Under the pieces are notes generated by a model. The model searched no databases. It was not told where the DNA came from and saw only the letters and a list, made by a program, of their open reading frames with translations. A stretch of 64,000 bases of DNA from Flavobacterium psychroterrae. GTDB taxonomy: Bacteria > Bacteroidota > Bacteroidia > Flavobacteriales > Flavobacteriaceae. The stretch is from contig NZ_JAGYVZ010000001.1 in NCBI RefSeq assembly GCF_018380615.1, positions 155,723 through 219,722 on the forward strand. The letters run 5' to 3'. Numbering within the stretch: position 1 is the stretch's first letter; every line of letters begins with the position of its first letter. This document shows, in pieces, positions 44,822 to 53,799 of the stretch. Made by a program: the position numbers and the translations under genes.

Positions 44822-47581
44822 TTAACGCTTTACGGAAATAGCGTAAGATCCGGATGACAAATTCAAAACTAAATTGTTGTTTTCAATTTTATAAGATGAA
44901 GATTGGCTGTTTAACTTTTGATTGTTTAAGGTTACATCAGAAACTTTAGAAACTGGCAAATAAACTAATGCCGAACTATTTGCCGGAATTGTTATTTTCC
45001 AGTCGAGTTTATTTTTAGCTTTTTTCCAGTCACTTTTTATCAATCCGTAAATCGATTCGTATGAAGCATTTACGAAAGTCAATCCCGTTTCAAAATCTGG
45101 TTTCATAATAATTTCTTTGAAACCCGGAGTTTCAGGATTGCTCTTGATTCCGGCAATATTTTCATAATACCAAATCAATAAATCGCCTAATAACATCACA
45201 TGATTTTGCGAATTCATTTTAGGATCAGCCGTATTTCCGTTCCATAATTCCCAAATGGTTGTCGCGCTATTTTTTGCCATATATCCCCAACTTGGATAAG
45301 TGTCATTCGAAGCCAGTTTGTAGCTCAAATCCGGTCGTCCAAACTGAGATAACGTTCGCATTAAAAACTGAGTACCAATAACTCCCGTACTAATATGACC
45401 TTTGTACGTTACTTCGACTTCATGCACAATATTATCAAATACTTTTGACTGAAGATTTTCAGGAACCATCCCAAAAGCCAGCGGAAGCAAATTTGCCGTT
45501 ACCGTATTGTTCGCGTAATTATTTTTATCAGAATTGAAAAACTTCGCATTAAAAGCTGTTTTTATTCTTTCAGAAAGTGAATCGTAATATTTAATATCCT
45601 CAGAATTTGTTCCGTTAATCGCCGCAAACTTTTTCATTTTCTGCAATAAATGATAATAAAAAGCACTTGCAATTAATTCTCCATTTGTAGTTCGTGCCGA
45701 ATCTTTGGAGTGAATTAATTCTAAGGATTCCGGCGGAACGCACCAATCTCCGTATTTATCTTTGGTCATTAAATCCTTAACCAAATAATTTTCTTCCATA
45801 TAAACCACCCATTTTTTCATTGATGGATAATGTTTTTCGATTACTTTTTTATCGCCAAATTGCTGGTACAACATATCGGCAACCGTGATATATGTTCCCG
45901 GCCAGGTTACATTATCGCCGTAATAACGCCAGAAAGCCGGCGCAACATCCGGAATTCCTCCATCTGCAGTTTGCGCGTTTTTAATATCGTCAAGCCATTT
46001 TGCATATAAAGTTTGGTTATCAAATAAAAAACTTTCACCGTAAGCACCAGTCGTTCTATCTCCCAACCAAGGCTGACGCTCATTTCGCTGGGGACAATCG
46101 ATTGGCATTCCTTTATAATTTCCTCTAATTCCCCAATAGGCATTTTTAAAAATCTGGTTCATCGTCGCGTCAGACGATTCAAAAGTTCCTTTGGTTTTAA
46201 TATCATCATAAACTACTTTTCCAACAAAATTATCCAGCGTTGGTTTCGTCGGAAATCCTGAAACTTCTACAAAACGAAATCCGTGAAATATAAATTTTGG
46301 TTCCCAAATTTCTTCACCTTCCCCTTTTAAAGTATAAACATCGGTCGTTCTGGCATCGCGTAAATTTTCTATATATAAAGAACCATCGGTTTGCAACGAT
46401 TCGGCAAATTTCAAAGTCACTTTGTCTCCGCTTTTGCCTTTTACTTTCAATTGCAGCCAACCCACCATATTCTGACCCATATCTAGAATATAAGTTCCTT
46501 TAGGAGTTTGTTTGATCGAAATGGGTTTTACCTCGCCCATAATTTTCATATTCGGCGTCATTTGCGCTTCATAAAAACCACCCGGTTCCTGCACATATTC
46601 TGCCTGAAACCATTTTTTATCATCAAAATTGGTTGTGTTCCAATTCTTCATTTCTTTTCGGGCGTCGTATTCTTCGCCGTCGTATTCGTTGTTGGATAAT
46701 ATGGGTCCGTTTGTGGTCACTTTCCAGGTGTCATCTGTTCTAATCACTTCTTTTGTTCCGTCAGTATATTCTACAAACAACTGCAAAGCCATTTTCGGGT
46801 AACCAAAAGTTTTGATTTTATACGGTTTATAATCCTGACGCATGGTAAAAAAACGTCCGTTTCCTAAAATCGTTCCCAACATATTTTTGCCTTCTTTCAA
46901 TTCCGAAGTCACATCAAAAACATTGTATTTTACATTCTTCGTATAATCCGTAGGAACGGGCGCTAAAACCTGATCGCCAATTTTATTTCCGTTAATGTAT
47001 AACTCATAAAGTCCCAATCCCATTATATAAACTTTTGCATTTTTGACTTGCTTTTTCAGGTTGACTTCTTTTCGAAGATATCTTGCTGATAATCTCGAAT
47101 ACTGCGAAATACTATCTCCCGCCGAAGCTTTTTCATAACCAATCCAGCGCGTCGATTTCCAATCGGCATAATTCAAAATTCCCATGCTAAAATGAGCTTT
47201 TTCACTTGATTGAATTTCTCCTTTATTCGTCCATAAAATCACTTTCCAAAATGCGTTTTGACGGTTTTCTAAACGTTTTCCGTTATAAATAATATTGACA
47301 GATTCATCACTTTCGATTTTTCCACTATCCCATAAATCAGCTTTATTCAAGTGTAAATTTTCTAAAGTTGAAGCTACAATAATTCGATATGCCGTTTGTT
47401 TTACATCGTTAATTGTAGCGATTATTTGCCAGCTCAATCTTGGCTGAACAACATCAATTCCTTCCGGATTGTTCAGCATTTCGCATTGCAAATTTGTAAC
47501 GCTAATTTTGTTTTGGGCTTTCGCCGAAATTGAAAAGAAGGTTATAATGATGAATGTTGTATGTAAAAAAAACTTTTTCAT
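44822..47581 (-). CDS. GH78 alpha-L-rhamnosidase
   Basis: 919 residues with a signal peptide (FFSISAKAQ). It has the full GH78 plan: two N-terminal beta domains, an (alpha/alpha)6 barrel and a C-terminal beta domain. The barrel carries PIDCPQRNERQPWLGDR (about residue 494, site of the catalytic acid) and ATTIWELWNG with the late catalytic Glu. It removes terminal alpha-L-rhamnose. It shares only general similarity with the second GH78 at 53800, so the two likely cut different linkages. The upstream gap to the next gene holds a cgcagatt repeat. Confidence 0.9.
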   Translation of the reverse strand: MKKFFLHTTFIIITFFSISAKAQNKISVTNLQCEMLNNPEGIDVVQPRLSWQIIATINDVKQTAYRIIVASTLENLHLNKADLWDSGKIESDESVNIIYNGKRLENRQNAFWKVILWTNKGEIQSSEKAHFSMGILNYADWKSTRWIGYEKASAGDSISQYSRLSARYLRKEVNLKKQVKNAKVYIMGLGLYELYINGNKIGDQVLAPVPTDYTKNVKYNVFDVTSELKEGKNMLGTILGNGRFFTMRQDYKPYKIKTFGYPKMALQLFVEYTDGTKEVIRTDDTWKVTTNGPILSNNEYDGEEYDARKEMKNWNTTNFDDKKWFQAEYVQEPGGFYEAQMTPNMKIMGEVKPISIKQTPKGTYILDMGQNMVGWLQLKVKGKSGDKVTLKFAESLQTDGSLYIENLRDARTTDVYTLKGEGEEIWEPKFIFHGFRFVEVSGFPTKPTLDNFVGKVVYDDIKTKGTFESSDATMNQIFKNAYWGIRGNYKGMPIDCPQRNERQPWLGDRTTGAYGESFLFDNQTLYAKWLDDIKNAQTADGGIPDVAPAFWRYYGDNVTWPGTYITVADMLYQQFGDKKVIEKHYPSMKKWVVYMEENYLVKDLMTKDKYGDWCVPPESLELIHSKDSARTTNGELIASAFYYHLLQKMKKFAAINGTNSEDIKYYDSLSERIKTAFNAKFFNSDKNNYANNTVTANLLPLAFGMVPENLQSKVFDNIVHEVEVTYKGHISTGVIGTQFLMRTLSQFGRPDLSYKLASNDTYPSWGYMAKNSATTIWELWNGNTADPKMNSQNHVMLLGDLLIWYYENIAGIKSNPETPGFKEIIMKPDFETGLTFVNASYESIYGLIKSDWKKAKNKLDWKITIPANSSALVYLPVSKVSDVTLNNQKLNSQSSSYKIENNNLVLNLSSGSYAISVKR

Positions 47582-47589
47582 AAGTTGTA

Positions 47590-47768
47590 TTTTTCCTTTG
47601 TGATGATTTTTGTTTCACGCAGATTTATTTAGATTTGAGCTGATTTACGCAGATTTTCATTTTGCTTTTTGATAATGTTATAAAATCATCAATTAAGTGC
47701 AGAATAAGAATAAAAAAATCAATTTTAATCTGCTAAAATCTGTTTAAAATCTGCGTGAAACAATACGA
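47590..47768. repeat. cgcagatt-family palindromic repeat
   Basis: 'tttcacgcagatttatttag' near 47612 faces 'ttaaaatctgcgtgaaacaa' near 47746. The arms are about 130 bp apart and fill the gap between two genes. Confidence 0.7.
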
Positions 47769-47776
47769 TGCAAACT

Positions 47777-49345
47777 TTATTCAGAAACCAATCGCTCCAA
47801 TTTCTCCGCAACCGCAATTTCTTTCCCGTTCTTAAAGATCCTAAAACCTTTTCCCTTCTTATATTTTTCCCCGGTTTTATCCCAAAGAATCGTAATAATA
47901 TTGCCGTGATAAAGTACATTATCCAAACAAAACCAATCCCATTTCTCCTGTGGAATCAAAGGGTTCACCTCAATCTTTTCATCAACTCTCGGGCGTAATC
48001 CAACTAAACCAGTAATCATCAAATCATTAAAAGTCGAGTGATTATAGTAACGGCTTCGCTCTTTTTCGCCCATTAACCAATAGCCTGTCGTTTCATCGAG
48101 ATATTCGCCCAAATAAGGTCTTCCGTGAAAATATTGCGATTCTACATACAAACTCATTTGTTTAAAATAATCGGTTTTTCCAACAAAATTCTGATTGTAA
48201 TTATTCAAAACATTCGCTAAAGCCGTCAACGTTTGCGAACTTGCAAAAGGCCAAATCGCTCCATCCCATTCGCAGGTTCCCGTTCCGTGAGTTCTAAAAC
48301 GTGGACTTCTTCTTTCTGCCGTTGTTAACCCAAACGGCGCCGAAAACCCTTTTTCATCTTTAATTTGTTCCCACGCTTTTTCAAAACCTTTGCCTTTTTC
48401 CGGTAAATTAAAATACCACGGAATAAATCCTATCGCTTCCCTAACCTGCGCCAAAGTATCTTTTTCTGTAAACGTTTCAAAAAATTCGCTTTTAGAATTC
48501 CACAGTTTCGTTTCTACTAATTTTTGTAATGTATCTGCTTTCGCTTCAAAATAACTTTCCTGTTTTGCATCGCCTTTTAGTTTCGAAATTTTTGCCAAAG
48601 CCGAAGCATTTCCAAACATATAACTATTAATTGTTGGGCGCGCATTTCTAAATTTTCTCGCACCGCTCAACGATTCCTCCATTCCGTCCTTAACATCAAA
48701 CTGCCAGAACAAACCGTCTTTACGTTTTCTGTCACCTTCCCAAGCCGCATATTCCGCAACCAAATCCGGATACATATCCAGTAAAAACTTATCATCTTTA
48801 TTTACCAAGTACCTGTTATACAAAGCATCAGCCGTCCAGCTGCTAAAAGTTCTGAGCTTTTTCATTGGCTTTCCGTCATTCCCTCTAAACCATAAATGAA
48901 CGTCCTGCTCCAAATATTGCGGATCATGAACCCATCTAAATTCATTAATATGATGTCCCAAAGCGCAACTAATCATATTGTATTTATCGGCATATGAACG
49001 ATCTACCAAAAACTCCGTAATCGCAAAACCCTGAGGCGTTTTCTTGATGTGTTTTCGCGCACTCCACCATCTAAAATAATAAATCTCCTCAAAATTTTGC
49101 TGCGGACATTCAAACAACGGAATATTCTTTTCCATCCAACTCCAGGCAGAATCATTCGGAATCGCAAATTTCAAATTCTCATCTTCCATCGTATTAAAAT
49201 AATCGATGTAATGCTTAAAATCTGCAGCATTCAAAACCTCCGAAGTTCCTTTTTTAGAATGATTTATTCCCGATTTACAACCTATATTTAAGGCCGAAAT
49301 CAGGATTATAAAAGCGATTATTTTGTATTTAAAATGATGTAACAT
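47777..49345 (-). CDS. (alpha/alpha)6 glycosidase-like lipoprotein (MGH1/GH63-like)
   Basis: 522 residues from the ATG at 49345 (MLHHFKYKIIAFIILISALN, then GCKSG with the lipidated Cys). A longer frame to 49414 is translated repeat DNA. The protein is a six-hairpin barrel of the kind seen in GH63, GH37 and MGH1-type domains (YYFRWWSARKHI, TFSSWTADALYNRYL, CEWDGAIWPFASSQT, NHSTFNDLMITGLVGLRP). Such enzymes cut alpha-glycosidic bonds, often with inversion. I cannot name its sugar. It lies between a rhamnosidase and GH95 in the same direction. Confidence 0.75.
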   Translation of the reverse strand: MLHHFKYKIIAFIILISALNIGCKSGINHSKKGTSEVLNAADFKHYIDYFNTMEDENLKFAIPNDSAWSWMEKNIPLFECPQQNFEEIYYFRWWSARKHIKKTPQGFAITEFLVDRSYADKYNMISCALGHHINEFRWVHDPQYLEQDVHLWFRGNDGKPMKKLRTFSSWTADALYNRYLVNKDDKFLLDMYPDLVAEYAAWEGDRKRKDGLFWQFDVKDGMEESLSGARKFRNARPTINSYMFGNASALAKISKLKGDAKQESYFEAKADTLQKLVETKLWNSKSEFFETFTEKDTLAQVREAIGFIPWYFNLPEKGKGFEKAWEQIKDEKGFSAPFGLTTAERRSPRFRTHGTGTCEWDGAIWPFASSQTLTALANVLNNYNQNFVGKTDYFKQMSLYVESQYFHGRPYLGEYLDETTGYWLMGEKERSRYYNHSTFNDLMITGLVGLRPRVDEKIEVNPLIPQEKWDWFCLDNVLYHGNIITILWDKTGEKYKKGKGFRIFKNGKEIAVAEKLERLVSE

Positions 49346-49382
49346 ATTTAAAATATTTTTTAATTCCATTTTCTCGCACAGT

Positions 49383-49491
49383 TTGTCATTCTGAGGAACG
49401 AAGAATCTCCACAATAAACTCTACAATCAAAATCGCCAATCTTTGTCGATCTTGCAACGGAGATTCTTCGTTCCTCAGAATGACAAAAAAA
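49383..49491. repeat. gtcattctgaggaacgaag palindromic repeat (single copy)
   Basis: The same 23-bp arms as in the array at 22240-22990: GTCATTCTGAGGAACGAAG near 49385 and its complement ending near 49487. 'atcgccaatctttgtcgat' lies between them. Confidence 0.8.
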
Positions 49492-49543
49492 CTCGCATAC
49501 TTTTCAGGTTTTTAAAACCTGTAAGGTCTAATCACGCAAAATA

Positions 49544-52006
49544 CTAATTCCCTGTAAAAGTATACGTCTGTCCAGCTTTCATATTCACATCGTAAATATT
49601 ATAATTTGGCAGTTTTACTTGATCTAGTTTTGCTTTATCAGAAATAATCGGTTTTTTCACTTCCACATCATAAAACAGCGGATTTTGATTTTTTCCTTTC
49701 GCATTTTTCATTGAAGTTCCTTTTACTGCTTTTAAAGTATTTTCTACTTTCAATCTACAATTTCCGCCAATTTTCGAATAGATTTTCAACTCCGAAACCT
49801 TATTGTTTTTCCAGGTCATATCAATTACAAATCCGCCTCTTGAAACCAAACCTTTAATGCTTCCATCTTTCCAAACTCCTGGTAAAGCCGGCAATAAATG
49901 AATGACATCTTCCTGACTCTGCATCAACATTTCTGCGATTCCTGCTGTGCATCCAAAGTTGCCATCAATCTGAAACGGCTGATGCGCATCTAACATATTC
50001 GGATACGTTCCGCCGCCTTTTCTTTGATCGGCAGTAACCAAATGCAATTGATCCTGAATCAATTTATAAGCGTGGTTTCCATCTAATAATCTGGCCCACA
50101 AATTTACTTTCCAGCCCATAGACCAGCCTGTAGATTCGTCTGTTCTGTAAATCAAGGATTGTTTTGCCGCTTCAAATAATTCCGGTGTTTTAATGGCCGA
50201 AATCTGATTACTCGGATACAATCCGTACAAATGCGAAACATGTCGGTGATTGTCTTTCGGATTATCCCAATCGTCCTGCCATTCCTGCAACTGACTGTGT
50301 TTCCCCACTTTCATTGGAGGCATTTTTGCCAATGCATCACTTACTTTTTTCACATAAGCAGCATCCGGAGAAACCAAAGCCGAAGCTTCAATAACATGTG
50401 TAAACAAATCAAAAATCAACTGATTGTCCATTGTCGTTCCAGATGCAATTGTCGCTTTTCCAGTTCCGCCTGCATGTGTATTTTCGGGTGAACTTGACGG
50501 TACAACCACCAAATATTTTGTATTTGGATCTATAACCATAAAATCAAGGAAAAAATCTGCTGCACCTTTCATTATCGGATAAATTTCTTCCAGATATTTT
50601 TTATTGCCTGTATACAAATATCTTTCCCATAAATCCTGACAAACCCAAGCACCGCCTGTTGTCCACATTCCTGAAGCTGCAGAATCAACCGGAGCCGTAA
50701 CGCGCCAGATATCAGTATTATGATGCAAAACCCAACCGCTTGCATTGTACATCATTCTGGCTGTTTCTGCACCTGTAATGCTTAATTCTTTTGCCATTTG
50801 AACAAAAGGTTCGTGCATTTCCTGAAGATTGGTAACTTGTGCCGGCCAATAATTCATTTCGGCATTGATGTTTGTGGTGTATTTACTGTCCCACGGCGGC
50901 GTTACCATATCATTCCAAATTCCTTGTAAATTAGCAGGTTGTCCGCCTGGCTGCGAACTTGAAATCAAAAGATAACGCCCAAACTGAAAATACAAACTCG
51001 CTAATTGCGGATCAAATTGTTTCGAGAAATCCCTGATTCTTTCGTTCGTTGGTTTCTTTGCCGCTTCATTTGTTCCCAAATCAAACGAAACTCTATCGAA
51101 GAATTTCTGATAATAATCAACATGTGATTTTTTTATCGTTTCAAAATTTTTTGTTTCGGCTTTAGCCAAATAATCTTTACTTTTTGCAATTTCGTCACCA
51201 CTTATATCCTGATAATTTTTAAAATTAGTGGCAATCGAAATATAAAGTGTTACTTCATCAGCTTTATTAATACTAATGATTCCGTTGCTTGCTGAAACTT
51301 CTCCGCCTTTATTTTTAGCAGATAATCTTCCCTGAAATTTTATTTTTCCTTTTACTCCTTCAAAATTGCTTCCAATTCCCGAAAGCAAAATTTGATCGCC
51401 TTCTGTTCCCGAAACCGTTTTATCAAGCGGGCTATTTATAAAAACATTCGCCGTAATTTGTCCCGGCTGACTTGCAGAAAGTCTCACGACAATCACCTGA
51501 TCTGAAAAAGAAGTTAAAATTTCTCTGGTAAATTCTACGCCGTTTACGGTATATTTTACTTTTGCAGTCGCATTTGCAATATCTAAATCTCTGTAATAAT
51601 TCGAATATTTTTGATGTCCGGGAAACGAAATATACACGCTCCCAAAAGTTTGATACGGCATTCCATCATTCGTTTGCGACATAATATCCTGCGTTGCCAA
51701 ATCCTGTGCTTCATCAAATTTTCCGTCAAAAATTAACTGACGAACAACTGGCAAAGCTTTTAATGATTTTGAATGTGCGTTGCTGTTTGGAGAACCCGCC
51801 CAAATGGTTTCTTCGTTCAATTGCAAACGCTCTACTGCGGGATCGCCAAAAACCATCGCCCCCAAACGTCCGTTCCCCAAAGGAAAAGCTTCGTTCCAGA
51901 TTGCAGCAGGTTTATCATACCATAATTTCAATTCGCTATTACTTTGCGCTGTTGCAAATGAAAAAACTCCCAAACAAATTGCCGTTATTTTTTTTCTTAT
52001 ATTCAT
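49544..52006 (-). CDS. GH95 alpha-L-fucosidase / alpha-L-galactosidase
   Basis: 820 residues with a signal peptide (AICLGVFSFATAQ). The N-terminal beta domain begins with LWYDKPAAIWNEAFPLGNGR and LQLNEETIWAGSPNS, both GH95 hallmarks. The (alpha/alpha)6 barrel includes NINAEMNYWPAQVTNL (substrate Asn pair), SSSPENTHAGGTG and FQIDGNFGCTAGIAEML (with the catalytic Asp). GH95 enzymes hydrolyse alpha-L-fucose or alpha-L-galactose; both occur on rhamnogalacturonan II and xyloglucan. Which one applies depends on a single active-site residue I cannot place here. Confidence 0.9.
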   Translation of the reverse strand: MNIRKKITAICLGVFSFATAQSNSELKLWYDKPAAIWNEAFPLGNGRLGAMVFGDPAVERLQLNEETIWAGSPNSNAHSKSLKALPVVRQLIFDGKFDEAQDLATQDIMSQTNDGMPYQTFGSVYISFPGHQKYSNYYRDLDIANATAKVKYTVNGVEFTREILTSFSDQVIVVRLSASQPGQITANVFINSPLDKTVSGTEGDQILLSGIGSNFEGVKGKIKFQGRLSAKNKGGEVSASNGIISINKADEVTLYISIATNFKNYQDISGDEIAKSKDYLAKAETKNFETIKKSHVDYYQKFFDRVSFDLGTNEAAKKPTNERIRDFSKQFDPQLASLYFQFGRYLLISSSQPGGQPANLQGIWNDMVTPPWDSKYTTNINAEMNYWPAQVTNLQEMHEPFVQMAKELSITGAETARMMYNASGWVLHHNTDIWRVTAPVDSAASGMWTTGGAWVCQDLWERYLYTGNKKYLEEIYPIMKGAADFFLDFMVIDPNTKYLVVVPSSSPENTHAGGTGKATIASGTTMDNQLIFDLFTHVIEASALVSPDAAYVKKVSDALAKMPPMKVGKHSQLQEWQDDWDNPKDNHRHVSHLYGLYPSNQISAIKTPELFEAAKQSLIYRTDESTGWSMGWKVNLWARLLDGNHAYKLIQDQLHLVTADQRKGGGTYPNMLDAHQPFQIDGNFGCTAGIAEMLMQSQEDVIHLLPALPGVWKDGSIKGLVSRGGFVIDMTWKNNKVSELKIYSKIGGNCRLKVENTLKAVKGTSMKNAKGKNQNPLFYDVEVKKPIISDKAKLDQVKLPNYNIYDVNMKAGQTYTFTGN

Positions 52007-52079
52007 ATTGTATGTTTTTTTTCGCCACGAATTACACGAATTAGCACTAATTTTTTTTTAATTTTTTACTTCAATTTCT

Positions 52080-52235
52080 GTAATTTTTACCACAGATTCA
52101 AATGATTAAAATGATTTTTTATCTGCATAATCTGCTAAATCTGCGAGAGTAATTTTTTTTCCGCAGATTTAGCAGATCGAGCAGATTTTTAATTTGTGAA
52201 AATCTTTTTAATCTCTGGCAAAATAATTCGTGCTA
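52080..52235. repeat. cgcagatt-family palindromic repeat
   Basis: 'ctgctaaatctgcgagagta' and 'ttttccgcagatttagcaga' are near-complements. Outer 'cacagattcaaatgatt' / 'atctctgg' segments and 'acgaattacacgaattagca' / 'tgctaattcgtg' segments extend the symmetry to the gene ends. Confidence 0.7.
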
Positions 52236-52252
52236 ATTCGTGTTTATCTTTT

Positions 52253-53680
52253 TTATTTCTTAACCTCGTAAACTTTATTATTCTTCTCGCCAAACATTTC
52301 ATATAATTTGTTGATGTCTTTCAATGCATTTTTAGGTAAGTTTTCTGCTTTATTCCCAAAAACATATAGTTTGTCATAAGGTTCAATCACACAAGTCGAT
52401 TCGTCGATTTCGCCTTTTTCGTTTTTTATTTTATTCAAATCCAAACCTAAATATTTTGCCATAAACGGATACAAAGCCATACGTTTTGAAACTCCAAAAT
52501 CATGTCCTTCTTTGGCAAAATGTGCATTTTCGACTAAATCTTTCTTTCCATATAATTCATATGTGCGTTGGATAAAAGGAAATTCCAATTCCGGAACTGC
52601 AAGCGTCCAGTCTTTTCCATCAGAAACAATCAATTGTGGTTTTGGCGCCATCATTGCTGAGATTTCGGCATTATTTGTTCCATTTCCGCAAAGGTGAATT
52701 CCGCGTCCACTTTCGCACGGACAGCCTCCGGAAAAATGCGAAGAAACCATTACCACCGGAGCAGAAACCGTAATTCTATCGTCTAAAGCAGCCAAAAACA
52801 TCGTGTGCGAACCTCCGCCTGAACCGCCTGTTACGCCAATCCGAGTCATATCAACATTTTTTTGAGTCGATAAATAATCCAATAATCGGATTCCGCTTAA
52901 AACCTGAACCGTTGAAGCAATACTATTTCTGTGGGTTTCTTCCGGAAACTGAAGCAATGATTCTCCCCAGGCAAACAAATCGTAACTCACTACAATGGCT
53001 CCCATTTTTGCCATAATTGCACAGCGGTATTGTTCGTCTTTTCTATATCTTCCGTCTCCAAAATGTCCGTCTGGCGTTAAAATAACCGCGGCTTTTTTAT
53101 TTAGGGGATAAGGTTTGTAAATTGATCCCGTCGCATAAACTCCGGGAAGAATTTCTAATGCAATATTCTCAACACTGTAATCTTTATAAATTCTCTTTGG
53201 AGTTAAAAGTGGCTTAGATTTTGGCATTGGGGGAGCCTTTTCTAATCCAAATGAGGTTATCATACAAGCTTTTAACTCCGTTTTACGTTTTTCCCATTCT
53301 TCTTTAGTCGAATAAAGGCTTTCCAGGTAGAACAAGCGTTCTTTTCCTTTATCCACTGAAACTTTATGATTTTCATATTTTCTGATGATATACGTTCCGT
53401 CCGGCTGTTTGAAATACATCAATTCAAACGGAGCCAGAATGTTAGTTATCGAGATCGCCAAATTTCCCGGTTCTATTCTCCAATCGGCATAGTCTAATTC
53501 TTTCCCTTTCAATAAACCTCGGTCATCGTTTATGGTAACATGAAAAACAGTTTCGATTTTTTTTAAGGTTTCCGAAACGGGTTTTCTGAAATTTTCATCA
53601 GAAGTTATTTGCGCGTTTGCAAAACTCACTGCAAAAATTGAAAGTAATATTGCCTTTCCTATGTTTTTTAATTTCTTCAT
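52253..53680 (-). CDS. Secreted alpha/beta-hydrolase esterase with an N-terminal STN-like domain
   Basis: 475 residues with a signal peptide (ending SFANAQ). Residues ~36-101 look like an STN (short secretin/TonB N-terminal) domain: LKKIETVFHVTI, a middle LAISITNILAPFELMY and an end DGTYIIRK. The catalytic part is an alpha/beta hydrolase like acetyl-xylan or 4-O-methyl-glucuronoyl esterases. A plausible triad is S287 in TGGSGGGSH, D354 in IVSDGKDW and H393 in EGHDFG. It would remove acetyl or methyl esters from pectin. Fusion of an STN-like head to an esterase is unusual; it might instead be a structural look-alike. Confidence 0.75.
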   Translation of the reverse strand: MKKLKNIGKAILLSIFAVSFANAQITSDENFRKPVSETLKKIETVFHVTINDDRGLLKGKELDYADWRIEPGNLAISITNILAPFELMYFKQPDGTYIIRKYENHKVSVDKGKERLFYLESLYSTKEEWEKRKTELKACMITSFGLEKAPPMPKSKPLLTPKRIYKDYSVENIALEILPGVYATGSIYKPYPLNKKAAVILTPDGHFGDGRYRKDEQYRCAIMAKMGAIVVSYDLFAWGESLLQFPEETHRNSIASTVQVLSGIRLLDYLSTQKNVDMTRIGVTGGSGGGSHTMFLAALDDRITVSAPVVMVSSHFSGGCPCESGRGIHLCGNGTNNAEISAMMAPKPQLIVSDGKDWTLAVPELEFPFIQRTYELYGKKDLVENAHFAKEGHDFGVSKRMALYPFMAKYLGLDLNKIKNEKGEIDESTCVIEPYDKLYVFGNKAENLPKNALKDINKLYEMFGEKNNKVYEVKK

Positions 53681-53799
53681 TTCTTGTTGTTGACATTGGC
53701 ACGCGGATGACGCGGGTTGAGCGGATTTTATTTTGATAGTTATAAAAAAAATCTGTGTTCATCTATTGAAATCCGTTTGATCTTTGTACCAATTTATTT

